From a virus: a stretch of 47,461 nucleotides of DNA. The first letter of the stretch is position 1. Every line of letters begins with the position of its first letter. The notes under the pieces were generated by a model, which saw nothing but the letters and a program-made list of their open reading frames with translations, did no database searches and was not told where the DNA came from. Shown here in pieces: positions 33,501 to 39,752 of the stretch. The position numbers were made by a program, and so were the translations under genes. The stretch covers positions 1 to 47,461 of the IMG/VR virus record IMGVR_UViG_3300025109_000014. One strand, written 5' to 3'.

Positions 33501-36401
33501 CGTATCATCTACTGGAATAGACCTATTACTATTGATAAGCGGACTGCTCAATGGGAATCCAGAGCATTTGAACAGGCCACTCAGCCTGTCCGCTCATCTG
33601 ATAAGGTATACATGAGAGATGTTAAGCGTCCCATGAGTACCTATGGTGTACTTAGAGAATTTCTAACTAAGATGGTACATCAATCAGAAGTATCTGTTGG
33701 TGAGCTTAATCAGAAACTTCAGGAAGTATATAGACGTAGAGAAGAGCTAACAAACACAGAAGCTCATAAGCTATGGGATTTTGTAATACGTCTTCGTGAG
33801 GGTGACATAGAAGGAATTAATCCTAAAGAATTAAAGGCGTTTAAAGAGAAAGAATTTACTTTACATGAATATGAAATAGACCCTAAGACTAAAAAGAAAA
33901 AGCGTATCATTAAGAAATATACTGGCGAACAGCTTTTAGAATCTCTTGATAAGCGCCTTACTAAAGATCTAAAAAAGTTCTCTATGACTAACGTACATGC
34001 TTTAAATGAAAAAGGTGAACGTATAACTGAGGTAGATGATTGGAAGAGAGTAGATGAAGGATTTAAAGGCAAGCATGGTATACAGCTAAACAAGTGGCTG
34101 CATTGGAATGCAAAAGGAAAGTTTAACATTGATAGGTTCATGGAAAAGTTTGTCTACCCTACATACAAGGGTGACAAATTACCTGAGATACCCCTTGAGG
34201 TACTCATGCGTGTTCAATACGAACTTAAGCTAAACCAACTTGTCGACAGGAAGAAACTACGTGGCGATAAAGCCATGGCCTATCGTAACAAGTACAGAAG
34301 AAGTACGTTAAAAAATGACCTCGGTGAGACTCTTGACACCAAGTTTAAACCTATAGGTATACAGGATGAAAAAACCTATGTACCTCACACATGGGGAGAC
34401 AGACTAACAAAGGCACAACGTAAGGAGCTTTCTGGGTGGCTGACAGAGCAGACTAACGATATGTTAAAACGTGCACGTAAAGACCCAGACTCATTTAGAG
34501 ACATACTTATCGAATCTAAACGTAAAGAATATGACAAAACTGGTGATATGAGTATCATAGAAACAGCCGTTAGACAAGTCATGGAAGCACGTTACGAGCA
34601 GTTTTACGACGGTGTAATGTCGAATACTATGAATGCTGAGAAGCATGTTGCAGACTCCTTGTTCATTGATATGTCTTCTCCCGACGCTCTTAACCGTCTC
34701 ACACATTCTGGATTTTTTTCTAGGCCTGAGAATATCCTAGCCAGAGAATCGGAAATGCCTGGGTATCTTAGAGATCCACAGGTACTTGACCGCTATATGC
34801 GTACTGTTCTAATGGCACAGTACAAAAATTTAGCAGGTATCTTAGCTAATTATGAGATAGAGAACTTCAGAGTCTCTAAAAAGATAGGTAAGCATACAGA
34901 TGACTGGGCTGATTTTTATTCTCTCTATGTATGGGATTCATTTGGCAGGCCTACTACCTTTAACGAAAGAATTCTTCGTAAAATGAATGGTGAAGACCCA
35001 CTCAAATTCAAGTGGAATCCTTACTATGCTACCAGCGATCGACGAGTAATAGACACTATGGAACGCCTAAAAAAGATGTTCAATGGTAAACTCCCTTTTA
35101 AAGTCCCCGAAGGCGAGGAAGCTAGAGCCAGCTTTTTTGTACGTAAAGCACATCAGTTTGGTAGACTAGAAGCTAAATATGAGCTAATCACACTTTTAGC
35201 TCATAGTGGTGTAGCAGTGGGGAATATTTTTGGTGGCTCCAAAAACACTATAACTAAAACAGGGTTTAGAAACTTTAGAAGAGCTATGAGTTTTTCATGG
35301 ATCAAAAAGAACCTATTATTTGACCCAAATGGTAAACCTCTGCTATTTTTTGCTGACGGCAAGCCAGTTAAAACAAAAAAAGACCTCAATAGATGGGTTA
35401 TACAACAGGGTGTTGTAGAGCATTTCATTCAAAACGAGTTAGATTATAACCCTCGTCTAAGGGCATCTAAGAATTTTAATCAAGTTAAAGAGTTTTCTAA
35501 AGAGATGATAAAGATACTCAAACGCAATCCCGAAGCTAGCAATGAAACTTTAACAGAACTTGCAAGAAGATATGGTGTATTAGACCTCGTTACTAAAGTA
35601 GCAGCATTTCCTATGCAGGCCTCAGAGCGTTTTCTGAGACAAAATGCGTTCCTAGCTCATATGATACATAATTATGAAATGCTCGGTGGTCCTAGCTCAG
35701 GAATAGACTTTGGATCTAAAGCTATGGTTGAATTGGGTCTTAAAGGTGTAGAAAATACACAGTTCATTTATCATTCAGTAGGTCGTGCTCCTTCAATGCG
35801 TCCTGCACTAGGAAAGGTAGCATCACGTTTTAAGCTCTTTGTACAGAACCAGCTAGCCTTTAAAAGAGAAAGGTGGAACCATGCTAAGATATATGGTTTT
35901 AAGCCTGGTACAGAGCCATATGAGAGGTTTCAGCGTATGTTTATGTTTAACATTATGTCTATGGCACTGGCTACTATGTATGCACACTCTCTTTTTGATA
36001 CATCACTTGATCCACCTTGGGATTGGCTAAAGGAAACTTCAGAATGGTTATATGGTACAAAGCAAGAACGTAAAAGAGCTTTTTTTGGACAATATCATAG
36101 AGCAATAGCTCCACTACAAATAGTAACTCCACCAGTTGCACGAATACCTATTAGTGTATGGAACTCATTAATCAATAACGACTGGGCTAGGTTTGCTGAT
36201 TATCATGCCTGGACAATGGTTCCATTTGGACGCTTTGCTAGATCTGTTGATAAGACCTTCGATGAACCATATGGTACAACTTTCGGTAGAGGTATGCAGC
36301 AATTCTTTCGTTTACCTGTAGATAAGGTAACTGCTCGTTATAATAGAGCTCAGATTAACAAAGAAAGAAAACGAATGATTGACAATACTCTTACTTCTTA
36401 A
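27600..36401 (+). CDS. Giant virion protein with a multi-barrel RNA polymerase-like core
   Basis: 2933 aa. Residues 1-110 share a module with the preceding protein and include Gly-rich hydrophobic segments. A first barrel is suggested by MLKPVIV (708-714), VILVKSA with Lys725, and MVFMRSSVKAKG with Lys754. The second barrel shows AIRVPADSISGVRVLRF (1042-1058, Arg1044 and Pro1046) and the loop GGADKDSDS with Asp1083, Asp1085 and Asp1087. Order and spacing agree with single-chain DxDxD RNA polymerases of crAss-like phages and YonO. A possible ADP-ribosyltransferase-like module lies near 1700-1800. A Pro-rich linker (about 1827-1860) leads to a 1070-aa helical C-terminal half. Likely packaged and injected to transcribe early genes. 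Polymerase activity is inferred. Confidence 0.7.
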   Translation: MPEISRIQALIKLYQRQPELFTSEQADELGNMAESAGLKWKPKPQDFHLMKALSLASSGFIEGFTTFAIGKDKPSNTYESIAYSLGHLAGFAPGIMAAPFKGIAKGASKVGLLPITKVAETAAKGAQTIHKYSIPMMFGDMASTGVGKVMSKTGLEAVNFLKRGSVTRDIVQSATHLGAASAISSVWHGPDEILNSLVHGAVAGGAFGGIGNFVNLGRLMKSKSPDQIAKAEALLRTGIGSTMLGLPTTLQGEPIEMQLYQYLLGGFFGFQSMPSHIKESQRFFQEDLYSGEFGSQFYPESNKVWSSMSKKTQDYITYEMDVQARSFLKNLEVLPNIDQSLRELAKERFSTNTPSERQVGKMARELAYNIYTGAEDIMIVKPEGASYNDEREDFDQPININAPDKAENPVEIIEIYEDGTANVVRARGEYHGNRVGLGYEGQRPTEQLEGQEYGNLQYVTVIDSKSKFRKLSNPLSHKLSFDSKGNPELVPTLSPEQWHAVEHHLYNKNKYIYGGVKDKGILRIRPLHIDTFKYSKAQIIRSLATSMSPDGKQKLEPARYAELNRSFAESEAKEIEFLGTDNKKVREMHEKKWISNVLSENEREGFYITGRDDLSLIGYSLEKGTIKNVTDWNKREQLLFDTGIPLNPDVIPGGILSYAILNDHKYEMRTIKGGDKEPLESDTDGSIYIRRKVYDEIVNAHDLQNTSMLKPVIVSRNEGGVILVKSAARRATKKMDNFMREEGLDMVFMRSSVKAKGVTLKSSNYEFVDNKYRAYDIDMRVMPTEDVRINTTTKEDFKSVNPTKIVRQLFGQISDNPILSKYIYNNIYKPIIEGNPEVNARIDNYISTGDPSKLGDVKINDIHPKTIHKILVDLPSTDLARRIRSQIMNLDKTGQLEGIYDFTPEEWKQYVYRNNRILQASNFDEAFTNLYKSTRKNFESAYRKYIISRYLQPVYPYSAKGWLAPKDLERIVTDDVKAGEFMLDNGHKKMRVRLNNETAARDNIKVETDGSSSLGDVWKGYEKAIKDKKNVLQYLDAFDFMAIRVPADSISGVRVLRFKGFTGEQGVSIVTNAKDNDYLGGADKDSDSAFLYQGVDKKVRDYFAEHTNEWETNGIWTPPKDPELDAIFGKGDTAPYERVASKFSPSMRKIVARSAAKGNDGLGFGVRAKNTVQVWFETIKNNGGEMNFDIAVKSKGGNYFNAVLQVRTKGDGTALKKLGREMVNRSADAANYPEMVDFTEFRKILFDSSFDATIIYEHGRRKAATFEDINKYTPLSDAHKLQNIINPSGKTDRSKSPRAFTLDEFQQEVENLSNTSVDNIYGLAAKAMHADGVHKSVSIKNLEAYYDIILEANDIFKATNPKTRKEQLFVRNHLAQIIKKVVVGSNKTVNEMIEAGKSWETIRDFVANDTALIASYNTLAKKGFDIYRRLVKNGVVNPEDAVKDLLKPIAKQATRLKAKYENIDDSEEPTSGFFTDYDKEVAAYKSEVLNLSSLSNQLPIQYLHDYFDLWLISPFKYGDYKTRKGGISRIPQQSSSVSDRSWKIFTDEYSRLYRQIRETTKLPKSTSKVAAQLNKERLKGREYIDNLEKSDPDKFLAFNTARSLESVFRELSDAEIMLMEEGSPQYSEHRADKASNRSAWEEAGLGKAFNKMKERPKAVEIFMKIVDHLDIDPKIREALKKEALNKIDPSDVSQKISPRMRKNEVLARATDREIVIDPNGNLIITPYSDPLFKTTMGETKGVSFTDDIAHVKFYGTKRGTEYNVIYLTKKGADILTKGKKVMGGEESLNENLQGEIRVSSDSPIKIPRGEYRVERTGLIAGKFSEKILKAAEAPAVTPKAPAYTPPEDIVFTPPGKAKIQEDLNKSRNFKEILKVVKASPTIKSEDIDFIINEMSNDPFWKEYPEDAFIEMTKLYEGVGRDFSTLTEHDILVIKNHFIHMNEVISQSFKDKILKKVFGKDVDTKKIQRIIYWNRPITIDKRTAQWESRAFEQATQPVRSSDKVYMRDVKRPMSTYGVLREFLTKMVHQSEVSVGELNQKLQEVYRRREELTNTEAHKLWDFVIRLREGDIEGINPKELKAFKEKEFTLHEYEIDPKTKKKKRIIKKYTGEQLLESLDKRLTKDLKKFSMTNVHALNEKGERITEVDDWKRVDEGFKGKHGIQLNKWLHWNAKGKFNIDRFMEKFVYPTYKGDKLPEIPLEVLMRVQYELKLNQLVDRKKLRGDKAMAYRNKYRRSTLKNDLGETLDTKFKPIGIQDEKTYVPHTWGDRLTKAQRKELSGWLTEQTNDMLKRARKDPDSFRDILIESKRKEYDKTGDMSIIETAVRQVMEARYEQFYDGVMSNTMNAEKHVADSLFIDMSSPDALNRLTHSGFFSRPENILARESEMPGYLRDPQVLDRYMRTVLMAQYKNLAGILANYEIENFRVSKKIGKHTDDWADFYSLYVWDSFGRPTTFNERILRKMNGEDPLKFKWNPYYATSDRRVIDTMERLKKMFNGKLPFKVPEGEEARASFFVRKAHQFGRLEAKYELITLLAHSGVAVGNIFGGSKNTITKTGFRNFRRAMSFSWIKKNLLFDPNGKPLLFFADGKPVKTKKDLNRWVIQQGVVEHFIQNELDYNPRLRASKNFNQVKEFSKEMIKILKRNPEASNETLTELARRYGVLDLVTKVAAFPMQASERFLRQNAFLAHMIHNYEMLGGPSSGIDFGSKAMVELGLKGVENTQFIYHSVGRAPSMRPALGKVASRFKLFVQNQLAFKRERWNHAKIYGFKPGTEPYERFQRMFMFNIMSMALATMYAHSLFDTSLDPPWDWLKETSEWLYGTKQERKRAFFGQYHRAIAPLQIVTPPVARIPISVWNSLINNDWARFADYHAWTMVPFGRFARSVDKTFDEPYGTTFGRGMQQFFRLPVDKVTARYNRAQINKERKRMIDNTLTS

Positions 36402-36415
36402 ATTAGGAGAATAAA

Positions 36416-36997
36416 ATGACTATAAATAAAAACATGGCTGCTATTATAGTAGCATTTATAACGGGTCTCTCACCTATGGGAGTAATCTTGACTCAAGAAT
36501 GGATGGAACAAAGAAAAGTGGAGGCAGGTATCATTGATACATCTGTTCTCCTCAATCATTCTTTGTTCACTCATGCTGATACGTGGGTTGATTTGATTAT
36601 TCCAGGGTTACAAGTTTCAGACAATGCTAGAGAATTTTTAACAATTAAATTTGTAGCATTTCAAGAAGCATTAGAAGAACTTGTAGAAAACCATGATTTT
36701 AATATGATGACAGATGCTCAGTTAAATTCAGTGGTGACTAAAAACTTAAATGAGACTGTATCTAATTATATAGCAGACGCACGACGAGCTGGTATTCCAG
36801 AAGAATTTATCCAAAACTTTAATCTTTGGCACCAACAGGTTGTTAATATCTTAACACAAAGTATTGAAGACAATGTTTATTCAATGATACATACCACACA
36901 AAACTCAAAGATGTACGCAATTTTGACAGCGTATGATGCCGCACTTGGTGCGACTATTAAGGACGTAGAAAAAACATTAGAAGCCAAGACTTCTTAA
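36416..36997 (+). CDS. Membrane-anchored helical protein, last late gene
   Basis: 193 aa with a TAGGAGAA site. A hydrophobic segment near the N-terminus (MAAIIVAFITGLSPMGVILT) is followed by a helical, mostly polar domain (VEAGIIDTSVLLNHSLFTHA, TVSNYIADARRAGIPEEF). This is an N-in membrane anchor or signal anchor pattern. Being the last gene of the late operon, after the giant protein, it may be an ejection or superinfection factor. The family is not recognised. Confidence 0.55.
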   Translation: MTINKNMAAIIVAFITGLSPMGVILTQEWMEQRKVEAGIIDTSVLLNHSLFTHADTWVDLIIPGLQVSDNAREFLTIKFVAFQEALEELVENHDFNMMTDAQLNSVVTKNLNETVSNYIADARRAGIPEEFIQNFNLWHQQVVNILTQSIEDNVYSMIHTTQNSKMYAILTAYDAALGATIKDVEKTLEAKTS

Positions 36998-37030
36998 ATT
37001 CTACTCTTCTAAAAAACACACCCTATACAA

Positions 37031-37149
37031 ATAGAGAAAGTAACAGGTGAAGTGGAGTCCTTTGGCCTGCCATTATAGCCCACTTCCTTACCGCCAAATA
37101 AGACCTGTTATATGGTGTTAAAGGAGGAAACTTCACCATCTTTCTCTAT
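37031..37149. ncRNA. Three-way-junction RNA with pseudoknot between convergent operons
   Basis: P1 pairs 37031-37040 with 37140-37149 (10 bp). Stem A pairs 37041-37048 with 37103-37110 (8 bp) and continues with 37049-37055 pairing 37080-37086 (7 bp), leaving a 16-nt bulge. Stem B pairs 37112-37117 with 37134-37139 (6 bp). TTTGGC in the stem A loop (37061-37066) is complementary to GCCAAA in the bulge (37093-37098), giving a pseudoknot. Linkers are 0-1 nt. All pairs are Watson-Crick, so strand is undecided. It may protect or end both transcripts. No U tract adjoins the closing stem. Confidence 0.65.
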
Positions 37150-37157
37150 AATATCTA

Positions 37158-37343
37158 TTATTCTAAGAACCTCTTTGACCACCAGTCGCTAAACTCATCC
37201 TCTTTTCTCGGCTGTTTATATCCTCTCATATACTCACGCATATAAAGCGCTCTTTTTGAGGGATTTTTCTTACGTGGTCTTCCGCTTGACACTTTATATC
37301 CGTTAGCTCTTGTGGTTCCTTTTGGTCTTCCTGCTTTTGCCAT
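37158..37343 (-). CDS. Small AT-hook-like DNA-binding protein
   Basis: 61 aa, very basic. It has two GRP cores, GRPKG (residues 5-9) and GRPRK (21-25), as in AT-hook peptides that grip the minor groove of AT-rich DNA. The C-terminal half is Tyr/Arg-rich (YMREYMRGYKQP) with an acidic patch. It could organise phage or host DNA or affect transcription. It is the last gene of the leftward operon, beside the structured RNA. Confidence 0.55.
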   Translation of the reverse strand: MAKAGRPKGTTRANGYKVSSGRPRKKNPSKRALYMREYMRGYKQPRKEDEFSDWWSKRFLE

Positions 37344-37344
37344 G

Positions 37345-37569
37345 TTACTTCCTTTCTTTTCTTTCTTTTTTCGTTGTGGGGTTCTCTTTAATGTATATCA
37401 TCTTTTGCAATCTTGAGGGAACCTGTTTAATCAGTGCATCTAACCCCCATATCTTACCATTGATATAATTATCATGGTTGTGATGGTATTCGCCCTTTTT
37501 TACTTCTGTCGAGCATATCCCACAGGAATAGGTTTCCTCTGAAATCTGTTCATATACTGTCTGTTTCAT
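37345..37569 (-). CDS. Small Cys/His protein, possible endonuclease VII/HNH-like
   Basis: 74 aa. CGIC (residues 16-19) and HHNHDNYINGKIWGLDAL (about 29-46) recall the C-x-x-C ... D-H-x-H-x-x-G-x-V-R-G-L block of phage recombination endonuclease VII. The second Cys pair of that family is missing and the protein is short, so it may be only a zinc-binding protein or a reduced nuclease. It overlaps the upstream gene by 20 bases. Confidence 0.4.
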   Translation of the reverse strand: MKQTVYEQISEETYSCGICSTEVKKGEYHHNHDNYINGKIWGLDALIKQVPSRLQKMIYIKENPTTKKERKERK

Positions 37570-37741
37570 TCTCTATCCTCACACAGCTATCACAATGTCC
37601 AAATGAATCTAAACCATCGTGATATAGTTGTGGCAACCTGTTAAGTAAACCTTCTATTAGTTCTTCAAAGGTAACTTCATCTGGATTTTCCTTGTCAGAA
37701 TCAACTGTAAAGGCAACATCAAACATATGATTATATTTCAT
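37550..37741 (-). CDS. Hypothetical 63-aa acidic protein
   Basis: Sequence FDVAFTVDSDKENPDEVTFE followed by ELIEGLLNRL: a beta strand, then a helix, as in many small phage early proteins. A late C-x-x-C (HCDSCVRI) is present. Preceded by GGAGGAAA, a strong ribosome binding site. The role is unknown. Confidence 0.6.
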   Translation of the reverse strand: MKYNHMFDVAFTVDSDKENPDEVTFEELIEGLLNRLPQLYHDGLDSFGHCDSCVRIENETDSI

Positions 37742-37754
37742 TTTCCTCCCATTC

Positions 37755-37925
37755 TTAAGTTCCGATTTCTATAATGAATTCTTTCCATTCTTCATTAAAG
37801 TGATATGGTTTTTCCACTACATCTATTATTCTGCAAGCTTCAAATTGTTTGGTGTCTACTAACCATCTCAAGAATAGTGGGAATGTGTCTGATCTTATTA
37901 TAGTAAGTGTATCTGTCTCTTTCAT
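37755..37925 (-). CDS. Hypothetical 56-aa early protein
   Basis: A short gene with ATG at 37925 preceded by GGAGATTAA. The product begins MKETDTLTIIRSDTFPLFLR and ends EFIIEIGT. It has a mix of strand and helix and one Cys. Its ends fit tightly between the neighbours, abutting the upstream stop. The function is unknown. Confidence 0.6.
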   Translation of the reverse strand: MKETDTLTIIRSDTFPLFLRWLVDTKQFEACRIIDVVEKPYHFNEEWKEFIIEIGT

Positions 37926-38120
37926 TTAATCTCCTAGTTTCCAAAAGACTTCATCAACAGGACTATCTTTACTTATTTCAACAAATGTTTCTTCCGTATC
38001 AACAGGTAAGTCAAATGCATAAACCATACTTATATCAAAATCCCCTATGTTAGTATCATCAGGTATTTCTACAGAGCAAGTATAAGTTTCAGTTATAGTA
38101 CATTTATATTTTTTGGACAT
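37926..38120 (-). CDS. Hypothetical 64-aa early protein
   Basis: Acidic, with an alternating beta-like N-terminus (MSKKYKCTITETYTCSVEIP). GGAGAAAG precedes the start. It is the first gene after the large structured noncoding stretch, so its ribosome binding site lies at the 3' edge of that RNA. The function is unknown. Confidence 0.6.
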   Translation of the reverse strand: MSKKYKCTITETYTCSVEIPDDTNIGDFDISMVYAFDLPVDTEETFVEISKDSPVDEVFWKLGD

Positions 38121-38131
38121 TAGCTTTCTCC

Positions 38132-38211
38132 TTTATTAAAATTAAAAATGGCTGTTGCTGTCGCAACATTTAAGCAACTGCCGAAATTTGCCACCATTTT
38201 ATTAAAATTAA
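38132..38211. repeat. 14-bp direct repeat flanking a hairpin
   Basis: TTTATTAAAATTAA occurs at 38132-38145 and 38198-38211. Between and partly within the copies, AAAATGG and CCATTTT pair around an inner TGTTGC/GCAACA stem. The repeat may mark an ancient duplication or insertion, or be part of the RNA's 3' domain. Confidence 0.7.
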
Positions 38212-38656
38212 TAGAAGAAGCGAGAGGTCTGACCTTTTTCACACCACATATCCACGTGACTTAGTGCTACTCGCTCCTTCTATATAATAGAGACTAGAGC
38301 CATAGCGTAATTGTCTCTTAGTTTCGGTACCTTCCTTACTGGCAATGCCCAGCCTCTACAAATTATAGGCAGTGTCGTGACAGGCCGCACTCCTCGTCAC
38401 GGAGTTCCGTTTAGTCATCGATTATGTTTCTTTACAAGAGCTTTTATCTCATTCAATGGTAGTGCCTAACAGTGTTAGGTACCTGGAATAAACTTAGTGT
38501 AACTTCTCAGGACTGCCATTGCTCTAGTTACATACTCTTAAGACGAAATCGCCTCCACTGCCTATATTATGGAGTCTTGGCTGCTACCCACCATGCCAAC
38601 TACTTTTGCTTATGAGTTCGCTTCTTATGCATTTTAGACTCCAACGCGTCTTGTTC
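38132..38656 (-). ncRNA. Large multi-branched noncoding RNA candidate
   Basis: About 525 nt without a credible gene, inside the leftward operon. Pairings (plus coordinates): 38571-38577/38636-38642; 38364-38374/38556-38566 (11 bp perfect, closing a multi-branch domain); inside it 38541-38545/38550-38554, 38498-38504/38526-38532, 38465-38470/38474-38479 extended by 38458-38461/38480-38483, and 38376-38381/38396-38401; then 38289-38294/38313-38318, 38212-38224/38270-38282 (13 bp), and 38145-38151/38194-38200 with 38153-38158/38163-38168 inside. Two stems have G-U pairs only on the minus strand. Size and ornateness resemble large phage RNAs such as ROOL or GOLLD; identity is not shown. Confidence 0.65.
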
Positions 38657-38785
38657 TCATTTGCGTTCCCTATAGTATTCTATTGCTGTTTGTACACCGA
38701 ATACTATGAGAAATATCGCTATTACTAAGAATATTAGACTCCATGCTAATACCCATATATTAGCTATCCAGGTATATATCTGCAT
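38657..38785 (-). CDS. Tiny single-pass membrane protein (42 aa)
   Basis: ATG at 38785 overlaps the upstream stop (TAATG) and follows GGAGGAATAA. MQIYTWIANIWVLAWS continues with LIFLVIAIFLIVFGVQTAI, a long hydrophobic span, then a charged tail (EYYRERK). Such small membrane proteins are common in phage early operons and often act against host functions. The role here is unknown. Confidence 0.65.
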   Translation of the reverse strand: MQIYTWIANIWVLAWSLIFLVIAIFLIVFGVQTAIEYYRERK

Positions 38786-39138
38786 TATTTATTCCTCCAA
38801 TTTGGGTCGATCTTATCTCTAATATGGTCAGTAAATTCAGACATAAGATCAAACAAGAACTCAGCTGGAATAGATACCATTAATTTTCCATTGTCTTCCC
38901 TAAAGAATACTCCCCATTCATCTTTCTCAGGATATAGCCACTGGGCACAGCTTTTCCGACGTTTGCAGCCAAAGTAGATTGTGCTTATCTCAACATCTCC
39001 TTGTTCGTGCTGAGCACCACCTCGATCTCTATTCCAAGCACCTAAACCATATGTCTTGGCAGTCTTAACTACTTGTCTCTGTAGCTCTGCTCCCCTCTGA
39101 CGATTCCTCTTCCCTCTCTGCTGATTCGTTTTCTTCAT
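38785..39138 (-). CDS. PD-(D/E)xK nuclease, Holliday-junction resolvase-like
   Basis: 117 aa. RGAELQRQVVKTAKTYGL supplies the first helix Glu. GDVE (Asp48) and GCKRRKS (57-63) align with D-(x)n-E-x-K of Hjc-like resolvases. QWLYPEKDEWGVFFREDNGK and LMVSIPAEFLFDL give the typical C-terminal strands and helix. It would resolve branched DNA before packaging. The Glu of E-x-K is Gly here (GCK), so the active site is altered or Glu50 has taken over. It overlaps the next gene by about 74 bases. Confidence 0.55.
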   Translation of the reverse strand: MKKTNQQRGKRNRQRGAELQRQVVKTAKTYGLGAWNRDRGGAQHEQGDVEISTIYFGCKRRKSCAQWLYPEKDEWGVFFREDNGKLMVSIPAEFLFDLMSEFTDHIRDKIDPNWRNK

Positions 39139-39391
39139 ATGTTTTTAACATTCCTTCTATGTCTGATGCTAGCTTATCATAGTCGTCTATTACAGTCTCC
39201 CAAAAATCAAATGACGCAAGTTTACTAACTATTATATCTTTCTTAAGCCACTCATATAAGCTATTCATACCGTTGTGCGCTGCCTTTGGATGGTGTTTGT
39301 GGTTTCTTATGAAGTACCTCAAAGAAAACAACACTTTTGATACTTCGCTTATTGAAAACTTTATTGTCATGCTTCCTTCTTTGTCTGTCAT
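39065..39391 (-). CDS. Hypothetical helical early protein
   Basis: 108 aa from the ATG at 39391, which shares ATGA with the upstream stop. Internal ATGs at 39370 and an upstream in-frame start at 39400 are also possible. The core (VSKVLFSLRYFIRNHKHHPK, FWETVIDDYDKLASDIEGML) is helical and the C-terminus is a highly acidic Glu/Ser tail. No family is recognised. The position between primase and resolvase suggests a DNA-metabolism helper. Confidence 0.55.
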   Translation of the reverse strand: MTDKEGSMTIKFSISEVSKVLFSLRYFIRNHKHHPKAAHNGMNSLYEWLKKDIIVSKLASFDFWETVIDDYDKLASDIEGMLKTYEENESAEREEESSEGSRATETSS

Positions 39392-39582
39392 GGTTTCCAC
39401 TTATTCCATATAGAAAACCCTACAAATGTCTCTAATGGCCCTAAACCAATACCAAAGTGCATATGTTCACCACGTTTTGACGTGAAGCTACAGCTTAAAG
39501 AGAGAATCCAAAATAATATTAAACTTATTCCATTTGTATTATTCTTTGATAACTTCTTTATCTTAATCATTGATCTCCCCAT
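39388..39582 (-). CDS. Small membrane-type protein (64 aa)
   Basis: One hydrophobic segment (GISLILFWILSLSCSF) after a basic N-terminus, then a Gly-rich end. The start may be 39582 or the ATG at 39570. It overlaps both neighbours slightly. The function is unknown; a membrane location is likely. Confidence 0.45.
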   Translation of the reverse strand: MGRSMIKIKKLSKNNTNGISLILFWILSLSCSFTSKRGEHMHFGIGLGPLETFVGFSIWNKWKP

Positions 39583-39752
39583 GTTTTCTTAATATCACTC
39601 TTACTCTTATAAAGCAGATTCACTACTCTCACTACCAATGAAGATACGGATTGACCCTTCTTTACTTTCTTTAATATAAGACCGACATAGAAATCTATCA
39701 GCTTTCTATGACTATGTATTTGTCTTGAACCTCTATTATTTGCTGTATCCAC
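39567..39752 (-). CDS. Hypothetical 61-aa basic protein
   Basis: Basic helical protein (KLIDFYVGLILKKVKKGQSV, LLYKSKSDIKKTWGDQ), overlapping the primase-helicase stop. It could be a small nucleic-acid-binding partner of the primase. No family is recognised. Confidence 0.45.
   Translation of the reverse strand: MDTANNRGSRQIHSHRKLIDFYVGLILKKVKKGQSVSSLVVRVVNLLYKSKSDIKKTWGDQ

Noticed and set aside
27600-36401. Tape-measure protein or N4/T7-type RNA polymerase
   Set aside because: The protein lacks the long coiled-coil or TM repeats of a tape measure and its motifs are DxDxD barrel-type, not the T7-type palm motifs.
37031-37149. Hammerhead ribozyme
   Set aside because: A three-way junction is present but the CUGANGA and GAAA core sequences are not in the right places on either strand.
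38604-38636. Ten-codon frame on the minus strand in the structured region
   Set aside because: Very short, basic, without a ribosome site, and inside a paired RNA stem-loop.
38132-38656. Group I intron
   Set aside because: The stretch lies between intact genes, not within one, and no split gene or homing endonuclease is present.
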